Below, in pieces: positions 25,668-32,474 of a stretch of DNA of 58,466 bases. Both the position numbers and the translations under genes were made by a program. The DNA comes from an uncultured Oscillospiraceae bacterium (lineage in GTDB: Bacteria; Bacillota; Clostridia; Oscillospirales; Oscillospiraceae), in assembly GCA_944385415.1 (NCBI GenBank), contig CALWXC010000017.1:1-58466 (forward strand). The letters are read 5' to 3'. The notes beneath the pieces were generated by a model that searched no databases, was not told the DNA's origin, and was given only the letters and a program-made list of their open reading frames with translations. How positions within the stretch are numbered: the stretch's first letter is position 1; each line of letters begins with the position of its first letter.

Positions 25668-25703
25668 AATCCCGTTGTTTCCACTGGAAACAACGGGATT
25701 TCT
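25668..25703 (+). terminator. Bidirectional terminator, serS / SLH gene
   Basis: Perfect 15-bp stem AATCCCGTTGTTTCC (25668-25682) / 25686-25700, loop ACT, flanked by A-rich left and T-rich right sides. It serves convergent serS and the SLH gene at 25719. Confidence 0.92.
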
Positions 25704-25718
25704 ACGCTTTAAAAAAGT

Positions 25719-26864
25719 TTAATGAAGGGCTGCGGTGGTCTCATCCTCCGTGCTGGACTCTGTCGATGCCGTCCGGGTCACCAAAACCAAATCAATGATA
25801 TTGTCACCCTCATAGTCGAAAATGCTCAGTACATCCTGGGGTTGCAGATGGTCAATGGCGGCACGGTTGACACGCTCATAGTTGATATAGTAAGTGGTGT
25901 CATTGCCGAATTGCAGATTACCGTACTCCATGACCACCGGCAGCTCTGAGGGGCGGAGATTTCCTGCGCTGTAACCCGTGTCCTTTACCACCTGAGGGAC
26001 GCCGTAAATGCGGTTATAATCCTCAAAAAACCGGGCGTAAACCGTCACATTGCAGCCAATCAAGGACATATCGTTGGCCACCTCTTCGCTGACCTCAAAG
26101 TCCTTGGTATATCCGGCAATGTGCAGCAGATTGCCATCCAATGAGCCGCCACCCCGCAGGTCTACCTGCGCGTTGGCTTCCACGACGCCCACCACGGGAA
26201 TGACCTCAAACCGGTATTGCAGCAGCGAGAGGGGCTCCATCATTTCATCCAATATGTACACCCTGCTGCCGTCCTGCTGCTCCACCTGTACCGGGCATTG
26301 CAGGGCATTGCTGATCATAAGACAAGCCTGCTGCCGTGTCACATAGAGATCTCTGGCCAAGGTGTAGCCGTTGTAAATACCCAGAGCGTCGGCATCCTCA
26401 TCCACGGCCTCAGCCCAGCCGTCGCCCATATAGGCGCTGCTGTCCTGGCCCAGAACCACCAGCAATGCCTTGGCCAGCTCCCGGGCCGTCACATAGTCCT
26501 TGGGGCGAAACTGACCGTTATACCCGCCCAGAATCCCCTGTTCGGCACAGTATTCGATATAGTCGCCGGCCCAGGTGTCGGCCGTATCGGTGTAGCTGCT
26601 GGTGGTGTACTGCGGCACGGCGTCTTCCCGCAGAAACGAAACAATTTTGGCAATCTCTGCACGGGTGATAGGGTCATCGGGGCGGAAGCTGTTGTCGGCA
26701 TAGCCGCCGACCACGCCCAGGGATGTGAGAATGGATACCTGGGACTGATAATCCACCTGATTCCAGTCGGTAAAGTCAAAGGCGGACGTCTCCACCGCCG
26801 CAGCGCCTGCGGACAGAGCGAGAGCCAATGTCAATGCGAGAAAACAACGTCGTAGGGTTTTCAC
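25719..26864 (-). CDS. Secreted SLH-domain protein
   Basis: 381 residues. Signal peptide (about 1-24, FLALTLALALSAGAAA), then three N-terminal SLH repeats (about 28-180: VSILTSLGVVGGYADNSFRP, YIEYCAEQGILGGYNGQFRP, and a diverged third) and a beta-rich C-terminal domain I do not recognise. SLH repeats bind pyruvylated secondary wall polymers, so it should sit on the cell surface. Start is GTG 26864 because AGGAGG lies 7 nt before it and it begins the signal peptide; the frame upstream (to 26921) runs into the promoter. Monocistronic. Confidence 0.85.
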   Translation of the reverse strand: MKTLRRCFLALTLALALSAGAAAVETSAFDFTDWNQVDYQSQVSILTSLGVVGGYADNSFRPDDPITRAEIAKIVSFLREDAVPQYTTSSYTDTADTWAGDYIEYCAEQGILGGYNGQFRPKDYVTARELAKALLVVLGQDSSAYMGDGWAEAVDEDADALGIYNGYTLARDLYVTRQQACLMISNALQCPVQVEQQDGSRVYILDEMMEPLSLLQYRFEVIPVVGVVEANAQVDLRGGGSLDGNLLHIAGYTKDFEVSEEVANDMSLIGCNVTVYARFFEDYNRIYGVPQVVKDTGYSAGNLRPSELPVVMEYGNLQFGNDTTYYINYERVNRAAIDHLQPQDVLSIFDYEGDNIIDLVLVTRTASTESSTEDETTAALH

Positions 26865-26925
26865 GGCGGGACCTCCTTGTAATAATTTTCTAATTTCTGC
26901 ACAGGGAATCCCCGGCAGCACAGTC

Positions 26926-26955
26926 AGTATACCCCTTTTTTTAACCTTTCGTCAA
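26926..26955 (-). promoter_or_regulatory. Promoter of the SLH gene
   Basis: Minus strand: -35 TTGACG (26955-26950), 18-bp spacer, -10 TATACT (26931-26926), about 60 bp before GTG 26864. Confidence 0.65.
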
Positions 26956-27075
26956 CAAAATCGGCCAACTTGTAATGAAACCGTAACATTCCGCCGCGGC
27001 TGATTTCGACCGGATGAAACGGCGTTGGACTGTTTGTTAAATATTCATAAGATTTGCGGAAATACAAAATAAATC

Positions 27076-27104
27076 TTGTAATATTCCACCATTTGCCGTA
27101 TACT
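27076..27104 (+). promoter_or_regulatory. Promoter of the cytidylate-kinase-like gene
   Basis: -35 TTGTAA (27076-27081), 17-bp spacer, -10 TATACT (27099-27104); AAAGGGGGA ribosome site follows at 27115. Confidence 0.6.
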
Positions 27105-27129
27105 ATAGGTAGCAAAGGGGGATTGTCCT

Positions 27130-27729
27130 ATGATTATTACCATTGACCGTAAATACGGCTCCGGCGGCCGTATGGTGGGCGAAAAACTGGCCAAGCTGCT
27201 GGGTTACCGCTTCTATGACCGGGAGCTTCTGAAGATCGCAGCCCGGGAGAGCGGCATGCACGAGGATGTGGTGAGCCACTTTGATGAGCGGCCTGCCGGG
27301 TCCCTGCTGTACAGCACCTTCCTTTACGCCACCATGCCCGTCACCGACGCCCTGCCGCTGAATCAGAAGCTGGCCTTTGCCCAGTTTGACGTCATTCGCC
27401 GCGTGGCCCAGGATGGTGACTGTGTCATCGTTGGACGGTGCGCCGACTATGTGCTGCAAGAACAGCATGATTGCTTCAACGTCTTTGTGACGGCCTCTAC
27501 CGATGTTCGCCGTGAACGCCTGGTAAAATACTACGGCATCCCCAGTGAGCTGACCGACAAGACCATCAAAAAAGAAGATAAGATGCGTTCGGAATATTAT
27601 AATTTCTTCACCCAGCGCAAGTGGGGCGACGCCTCCAACTATCACATGACTGTGGATACGGGCCGCTTTACGCTGGATGGCGCTGCTGCTCTGCTGGCCG
27701 ACGCCGTTCACCGTCTGGAAGCCCTGTAA
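27130..27729 (+). CDS. Cytidylate-kinase-like family protein
   Basis: 199-residue P-loop kinase of the cytidylate-kinase-2 (AAA_26) group. The N-terminus ITIDRKYGSGGRMVGEKLAK has the degenerate nucleotide-binding loop typical of this group, followed by YRFYDRELL, VIVGRCADYVL and a C-terminal NYHMTVDTGRFTLD segment. Members are annotated as CMP-kinase-like, but their substrate is not established, and a housekeeping cmk usually exists elsewhere. Own promoter; alone between an SLH gene and the lepA-rnhA operon. Confidence 0.85.
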   Translation: MIITIDRKYGSGGRMVGEKLAKLLGYRFYDRELLKIAARESGMHEDVVSHFDERPAGSLLYSTFLYATMPVTDALPLNQKLAFAQFDVIRRVAQDGDCVIVGRCADYVLQEQHDCFNVFVTASTDVRRERLVKYYGIPSELTDKTIKKEDKMRSEYYNFFTQRKWGDASNYHMTVDTGRFTLDGAAALLADAVHRLEAL

Positions 27730-27930
27730 CAGCCCCTCTCCGCGACCTGCCGGAGCGGAGTTACCCTGTTGCACCAGTTTCCCAACCTGCTTCTTCTTTG
27801 TTTCCCTACCCATATTCCAACCTCTGTTTACCTACCTCATTTCTCCTTCCACCCTGTATCCCATTGATCCCGCCCGCTCCGGCAGGCCGCATCTCTGGTT
27901 TGGAACAGAGAGAGGCAAAACAGCAAATGT

Positions 27931-27983
27931 ACCAAAAAGGCCGCCGTCCCCACCCCATAGCGGGTGGTGGACGGCGGCCTTTC
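27931..27983 (-). terminator. Terminator of the lepA-rnhA operon
   Basis: Long stem: AAAGGCCGCCGTCC (27936-27949) with GGACGGCGGCCTTT (27969-27982), extended by CCACCC/GGGTGG with one bulge. On the minus strand it ends CCTTTTTGG, the right polarity for rnhA. Confidence 0.8.
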
Positions 27984-28038
27984 GGCGTTGCCGTGGAGAT
28001 TGCGCCATCTGCGGATGGCGCTGGGAACGAATAGGGTG

Positions 28039-28120
28039 TTTCGCCCGCTGCGGCGAGTGACCGGGGCGCTGCCCCTGGCCCCCGCGATTTTTTTGAAAAA
28101 ATCGAGTAAAACTTTTATAT
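28039..28120 (+). repeat. Dispersed repeat, copy 1
   Basis: Starts TTTCGCCCGCTGCGGCG, then CCGGGGCGCTGCCCCTG (a GGGGC/GCCCC hairpin), CCC, and an A/T tail ATTTTTTTGAAAAAATCG. Copy 2 (30498-30575) has the same order and orientation and is about two-thirds identical by eye. The copies flank the lepA-rnhA operon. Confidence 0.55.
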
Positions 28121-28147
28121 TTTACGGTTTTACGGCTTTTTAAAGGC

Positions 28148-28582
28148 TCAAAATTTCTTACTTTCAGCCACAGCCAACTGGTCACAGCGGTTATTCTTGG
28201 GGTTATCGGCATGGCCTTTGACCCAATGGAAATGGACCGTATGACGGCGGATCTGCACCAAAAGCTGCTGCCACAGATCGGCATTGAGGGCAGGCTTTTT
28301 GTCTTTTTTGACCCAGTTGTTTTTCTCCCAGTTGTAGACCCAGCCTTTTTCCAAGGAGTCCAGCACATACTTGGAATCGCTGTACAGCTCCACAATACAG
28401 GGCTCTTTCAGCTTTTCCAACGCCACAATGACGGCAGTCAACTCCATACGGTTGTTAGTGGTCTGCACCTCGCCGCCGGACAGTTCCCGGACATGGGGGC
28501 CGTACTCCAGAATAGCTCCCCATCCACCGGGGCCGGGGTTACCGGAGCAGGCCCCGTCGGTGTAGACGGTAACGGTTTTCAT
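28148..28582 (-). CDS. rnhA: Ribonuclease HI
   Basis: 144-residue RNase H1, which cuts RNA in RNA-DNA hybrids (replication primers, R-loops). The four acidic catalytic residues are present at the expected positions: Asp9 (VYTDGACSGNPGPGGWG), Glu47 (NNRMELTA), Asp69 (LYSDSKYV) and Asp134 (NNRCDQLA). Length is that of the catalytic domain alone, with no hybrid-binding domain. The ATG is 9 nt after the lepA stop and has AAGGAGG upstream, so it is the second gene of a lepA-rnhA operon. Confidence 0.95.
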   Translation of the reverse strand: MKTVTVYTDGACSGNPGPGGWGAILEYGPHVRELSGGEVQTTNNRMELTAVIVALEKLKEPCIVELYSDSKYVLDSLEKGWVYNWEKNNWVKKDKKPALNADLWQQLLVQIRRHTVHFHWVKGHADNPKNNRCDQLAVAESKKF

Positions 28583-28591
28583 GGGACCTCC

Positions 28592-30400
28592 TTAATCGTT
28601 GTCCAGCTTCAGCACAGCCATAAATGCCTCGGAGGGCACCGATACGGTGCCGAAGGAACGCATACGCTTCTTGCCTTCCTTCTGCTTCTCCAGCAGCTTC
28701 TTCTTTCTGGTGATATCGCCGCCGTAGCACTTGGCCAGCACGTCCTTGCGCAATGCCTTGATGGTCTCACGGGCGATGACCTTGCCGCCGATGGCTGCCT
28801 GGACCGGAATCTCAAACATCTGCCGCGGAATGTTTTCCTTGAGCCGCTCACAGATTTTTCTGGCCCGGGGATAGGCGTTGTCCGCAAAGAGAATAAAACT
28901 CAGTGCGTCCACAATCTCACCATTCAGAAGAATGTCCAACTTCACCAGCTTACTGGGCCGGTAGCCGCACAGTTCATAATCCAGGGACGCATAACCGCGG
29001 GTCCGGGATTTCAGGGAATCGAAGAAATCATAGATGATCTCATTGAGGGGCATCTCGTAGTGGAGCTCCACACGGTTGGCGTCCAGATACTGCATGTCCT
29101 TATAGTCGCCGCGCCGCTGCTGGCACAGTTCCATAATGTTGCCCACATACTCCTGGGGCGTAATAATGCTGGCCTTAACGAAGGGCTCCTCGGCCTGCTC
29201 AATCTCTGCCGGGTCCGGATAGTTCAGCGGCGTGTAGACCTCCAGCTTTTCACCGTTGGTTTTGGTGATATGATAGACGACGTTGGGGGCCGTAGTGATC
29301 AAGTCCAGATTATACTCCCGTTCCAGCCGCTCCATAATGATCTCCATGTGGAGCAGACCCAGGAAGCCGCAGCGGAAGCCGAAGCCCAACGCGATGGAGC
29401 TTTCCTGAACAAAGCTCATGGAAGCGTCATTGAGCTGGAGCTTTTCAAGCGCGTCCCGCAGATCGCCGTACTTGCTGCCGTCGGCAGGGTAAATACCGGC
29501 AAAGACCATGGGCTGTACTGTCTTATAGCCGGGCAACGCCTCCGCCGTGGGGTTTTCCACGCCGGTCACCGTATCGCCCACACGGGTATCAGAGACATTC
29601 TTGATGGAGGCCGTCAGATAGCCGACCTCACCGGCGCCCAGGGCCGTCGTGGGGATCATGCCCAAGGGGCTCAGATAGCCCACCTCCACCACTTTATAGA
29701 CCGCGCCGGTGGCCATCATCTTCACATCCATACCGGGCTTCACAACGCCGTTGAACACGCGCATATAGACAATGACACCCCGGTAGGAGTCATACTGGCT
29801 GTCGAAGATCAGCGCCTGCAGCGGGGCTTCCCGGTCGCCCTGGGGGGCGGGCACATCCCGGACGATCATCTCAAGAACGCTGTGAATGTTGGTGCCGTTC
29901 TTGGCGGAAATCTCCGGTGCGTCCATGGCAGGCAGACCAATAACATCCTCCACCTCCTGCTTGACCTCCTGGGGCCGGGCAGCTGGCAGGTCAATTTTAT
30001 TGACCACCGGCAGAACCTCCAGGCCCTCGTCAATGGCCAGATAGGTGTTGGCCAGCGTCTGGGCTTCGATGCCCTGGGAGGCGTCCACCACCAACACTGC
30101 GCCCTCACAGGCTTTCAGACTGCGGGACACCTCATAGTTAAAGTCCACATGGCCCGGCGTATCGATGAGGTTGAGTACATAGTTTTCGCCATCATCGGCC
30201 TTATAGTCCAGCCGGACCGCCCGGGCTTTGATGGTGATGCCGCGCTCCCGTTCCAGCTCCATGGAGTCAAGGATTTGATCCTCCATCTCCCGCTTGTCAA
30301 TGGTGTCGCATTCCTCCAACAGCCGGTCGGCCAGGGTGGATTTGCCGTGGTCGATGTGGGCCACAATGGAGAAGTTGCGGATTTTGCTTAAATCTGTCAT
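28592..30400 (-). CDS. lepA: Elongation factor 4 (LepA), ribosomal back-translocase GTPase
   Basis: 602-residue translational GTPase. The G domain has [16 protein letters not shown] (G1), [15 protein letters not shown] (G3) and [10 protein letters not shown] (G4); domains II, III and V follow, then the LepA-specific C-terminal domain ([20 protein letters not shown], and [20 protein letters not shown] shortened). It acts on stalled ribosomes and in ribosome maturation. Full family length. First gene of the operon with rnhA; promoter at 30444-30472. Confidence 0.97.
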   Translation of the reverse strand: MTDLSKIRNFSIVAHIDHGKSTLADRLLEECDTIDKREMEDQILDSMELERERGITIKARAVRLDYKADDGENYVLNLIDTPGHVDFNYEVSRSLKACEGAVLVVDASQGIEAQTLANTYLAIDEGLEVLPVVNKIDLPAARPQEVKQEVEDVIGLPAMDAPEISAKNGTNIHSVLEMIVRDVPAPQGDREAPLQALIFDSQYDSYRGVIVYMRVFNGVVKPGMDVKMMATGAVYKVVEVGYLSPLGMIPTTALGAGEVGYLTASIKNVSDTRVGDTVTGVENPTAEALPGYKTVQPMVFAGIYPADGSKYGDLRDALEKLQLNDASMSFVQESSIALGFGFRCGFLGLLHMEIIMERLEREYNLDLITTAPNVVYHITKTNGEKLEVYTPLNYPDPAEIEQAEEPFVKASIITPQEYVGNIMELCQQRRGDYKDMQYLDANRVELHYEMPLNEIIYDFFDSLKSRTRGYASLDYELCGYRPSKLVKLDILLNGEIVDALSFILFADNAYPRARKICERLKENIPRQMFEIPVQAAIGGKVIARETIKALRKDVLAKCYGGDITRKKKLLEKQKEGKKRMRSFGTVSVPSEAFMAVLKLDND

Positions 30401-30443
30401 ATTTCACCTCAAAAATGCAAGGTTTATTCCATTCTAAATAAAT

Positions 30444-30472
30444 AGTATATCGGATTTTCCGTGATTTGTAAA
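30444..30472 (-). promoter_or_regulatory. Promoter of lepA-rnhA
   Basis: Minus strand: -35 TTTACA (30472-30467), 17-bp spacer, -10 TATACT (30449-30444), about 44 bp before ATG 30400. Confidence 0.65.
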
Positions 30473-30497
30473 GACTTGGCTGGGGGCGGCCAGGGGA

Positions 30498-30575
30498 TTT
30501 CGCGCCTTGCTTCGCGCGGCCGGGGTGCTGCCCCTGAATCCCACAATTTTATTGTTGAAAAGCACTTTTGACGCA
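30498..30575 (+). repeat. Dispersed repeat, copy 2
   Basis: TTTCGCGCCTTGCTTCGCGCG, shortened to TTTCGCGCCTTGCTTCG here, then CCGGGGTGCTGCCCCTG, CCC and ATTTTATTGTTGAAAA: the same arrangement as copy 1 at 28039-28120. It lies just upstream of the lepA promoter and next to the terminator of the microprotein gene. Confidence 0.55.
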
Positions 30576-30580
30576 AGCGG

Positions 30581-30610
30581 AAGGGGCGCTGTCCGAAGAC
30601 AGCGCCCCTT
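30581..30610 (-). terminator. Hairpin after the Cys-rich microprotein gene
   Basis: Perfect 13-bp stem AAGGGGCGCTGTC / GACAGCGCCCCTT with a 4-nt loop, 11 bp beyond the TAA of the minus-strand gene. The T-tract is weak. Confidence 0.7.
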
Positions 30611-30621
30611 GGGTATGGACT

Positions 30622-30792
30622 TTAGCAGCAGCCGCAGTCGTTGCTGTTGCCGCAGCCGCAGTTGTTGGTGTTGCAGCCGCAGCCGTTGTTGCCCCAGCAC
30701 AGAACGATGATGATCAGGAGAATGATCCACCACCAGCTGTTGCCAAAGGCAAAGATACCGGAAGAACCGCAGGACATGGAATTACAGGACAT
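30622..30792 (-). CDS. 56-residue Cys-rich single-pass microprotein
   Basis: Translates from ATG 30792 as MSCNSMSCGSSGIFAFGNS, then the helix WWWIILLIIIVLCW (about 20-33), then GNNGCGCNTNNCGCGNSND and CGCC-stop: ten cysteines, eight of them flanking the helix and seven in the tail. GGGAGG lies 8 nt before the ATG and a hairpin follows the stop, so it is a real gene. Short hydrophobic Gly/Cys-rich proteins of this build occur among clostridial and Bacillus sporulation or spore-coat proteins (YjcZ-like). That comparison is by shape only. The Cys tail could bind metal or cross-link. Confidence 0.75.
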   Translation of the reverse strand: MSCNSMSCGSSGIFAFGNSWWWIILLIIIVLCWGNNGCGCNTNNCGCGNSNDCGCC

Positions 30793-30876
30793 AGTCGTTA
30801 CCTCCCAATGAATTTTTGAGGAGCTTTGCCGCTCATTCCATGGTATGTGGGAGGCTTCAAAGTGTGAAAGGTCCGG

Positions 30877-31995
30877 TCAGGAAATTTTCCCGCCGGTGAC
30901 CTGGGCCAGACCCTGAGCCAGCTGCTGCCGGGTGACGGCGCCGCTGTCCACCAGATCGTTCATCAGCAAACCGCCCTGCTCCTGGTCCACGCCGAACAGG
31001 CCCGCAAAGGACAGATAGGCCATTTTATACCGGGCAAAGTCCCCGGCAGACAGGCCGCCAGCCTCCGCCGCCGTCAGAATGCCCTGATCCACCAAATCAT
31101 TGACCGCATTGGCATAGGTAAAATCCTCGTTCTCCGTATAACCCAAGGCCCGCAGCAGGAACGTGGCATACTGCTGGCAAGTGATTTTAGAGTTGGGAGA
31201 AAAGGTGGTGGGCGAAGTGCCGCCGGTAAGCCCCTGGCTGTAGCCATAGGCCACATACCGCTCCGCCCAATGGTCTTTCACATCAGTAAGGGGACAGGAA
31301 CCCGTATAGGCCAGGGCTTCGTCTTCCAGCCCCAGCAGTCGCAGAAACATAACGAGGCCCTGGGCCCGGTCTGCCGTGGCTTCCAGCTGGAAACCCGTAT
31401 TGGTGCCGAGAAACAATCCCATCTGTTCCAGCGCCCGGACCCGAGAGCCGTAATCCACACTGTCCGACGGCGACAGGCTGTAACTGCCGTTGACCGTCAC
31501 TTCACAGGTGGCCGTCTGCACCTTCAGTTCCCCGGTGGACGTATCGCCCATCATATAAAGGCGGCCCGGCGTCAGGGCGGCATACTTGGCCGCCACGCTG
31601 CCGCCGGTGACGTCCACCAAATAAGAGGTATCGGCAATCAGTGAGCCGTTCTTTACGGTCACTTTGCAGCCCGGCGCCGCCGCCAGCACATCGCCCTGCT
31701 TCAGCAGCAGCACGCCTTCACCCTTCTGCTGCACCGTGGACTGCTGCTTCTGGGCCGTCAAGCGCACAGCGGCATAGCTGTCCACCGCAGCGCGAAGCTG
31801 GTCGGCGTAAACAGTTCCCAGGCCGTCATAAATGGCCTGCTGCACGTCCGCTTCCAGCTGAGGCGTAAACTTCTCTTGTAAATAGCTCAGGGAGATGACC
31901 GGATCGTCGCCGGTGCCGCCGGCGGCCCATACGGTGCCCACCAGCGCCGCCGTCAGCGCCGCAGCAGCCATTACCCGTTTCCAATCTTGCTTCAT
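30877..31995 (-). CDS. Secreted SLH-repeat protein
   Basis: 372 residues: signal peptide (about 1-25, VMAAAALTAALVGTVWA), a helical stretch (about 35-85), a beta-rich region (about 90-180), and C-terminal SLH-type repeats (about 190-370: LEQMGLFLGTNTGFQLEAT, DHWAERYVAYGYSQGLTGGT, VDQGILTAAEAGG). Repeats 2 and 3 are clear; the first is diverged. Likely cell-surface. It is the third SLH protein in the window. Monocistronic, from a near-consensus promoter; the leader contains a CCCGGTC/GACCGGG hairpin. Confidence 0.8.
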   Translation of the reverse strand: MKQDWKRVMAAAALTAALVGTVWAAGGTGDDPVISLSYLQEKFTPQLEADVQQAIYDGLGTVYADQLRAAVDSYAAVRLTAQKQQSTVQQKGEGVLLLKQGDVLAAAPGCKVTVKNGSLIADTSYLVDVTGGSVAAKYAALTPGRLYMMGDTSTGELKVQTATCEVTVNGSYSLSPSDSVDYGSRVRALEQMGLFLGTNTGFQLEATADRAQGLVMFLRLLGLEDEALAYTGSCPLTDVKDHWAERYVAYGYSQGLTGGTSPTTFSPNSKITCQQYATFLLRALGYTENEDFTYANAVNDLVDQGILTAAEAGGLSAGDFARYKMAYLSFAGLFGVDQEQGGLLMNDLVDSGAVTRQQLAQGLAQVTGGKIS

Positions 31996-32012
31996 AGTCG
32001 TTCCTCGCTATA

Positions 32013-32029
32013 CCCGGTCCGTGACCGGG
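32013..32029 (-). promoter_or_regulatory. Leader hairpin of the SLH gene
   Basis: Perfect 7-bp stem CCCGGTC / GACCGGG with loop CGT, between the promoter and the ribosome site of the gene at 30877-31995; it may tune mRNA stability. Confidence 0.4.
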
Positions 32030-32040
32030 AAACTGTTGTT

Positions 32041-32069
32041 ATTGTACCCGCTGTCGCTTTTCTTGTCAA
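32041..32069 (-). promoter_or_regulatory. Promoter of the SLH gene at 30877
   Basis: Minus strand: consensus -35 TTGACA (32069-32064), 17-bp spacer, -10 TACAAT (32046-32041). Confidence 0.75.
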
Positions 32070-32377
32070 ACCCAGCAGCAGTGGCACCATCACCGGCCGC
32101 CGGACTGTTTTTGATAGAAAATCCGAAAAACGCCGTAATCAGAATACGGCATGACGAACAAAAGAGCGAAACGTTTTTTGTTTATTTTATATAATGTTGA
32201 AAATATTTTCCGTATTTATTTCCAGAAAAAATTCTGTTTCTGCGGTAATTTGTACAAAAACCATTGATTCATTTGCAGCATTTTACCTACTTTTTCGTGA
32301 TATTGTCCATTCCCCACACCATATGGACAGGTTTTTAAAAACATTGCACAATGTTTGATAAAATTCCATTTCCGCGG
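32070..32377. other. AT-rich regulatory region before ppdK
   Basis: No gene seen. It contains a GCCGTA/TACGGC hairpin (32132-32150), a dyad TGTCCAT (32304-32310) / ATGGACA (32323-32329) and a second dyad at 32339-32356, all upstream of the ppdK promoter. Confidence 0.5.
32339..32356 (+). promoter_or_regulatory. Candidate operator upstream of ppdK
   Basis: Perfect dyad AAACATTG-CA-CAATGTTT, ending 21 bp before the -35. The position suits an activator or repressor. It matches no consensus I know (not cre, Rex or LexA). Confidence 0.4.
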
Positions 32378-32406
32378 TTTTCAAACGGGGGACCGTGTGT
32401 TATACT
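32378..32406 (+). promoter_or_regulatory. Promoter of ppdK
   Basis: Weak -35 TTTTCA (32378-32383), 17-bp spacer, -10 TATACT (32401-32406) with TG one base before it (extended -10). Confidence 0.5.
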
Positions 32407-32474
32407 TCATTTGTTAAAAATCATTTTTTGCACTTCCAGGAAGTACAACGCTCCCTAGATATGGAAAGGGGTCA

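Larger units (their letters stand above)
27730..28147. other. 418-bp intergenic region with terminator and repeat
   Basis: Pyrimidine-rich on the left, with no credible gene. It holds the strong hairpin at 27936-27982 and copy 1 of a dispersed repeat (28039-28120). A possible hairpin just after the kinase stop is weak. Confidence 0.5.
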
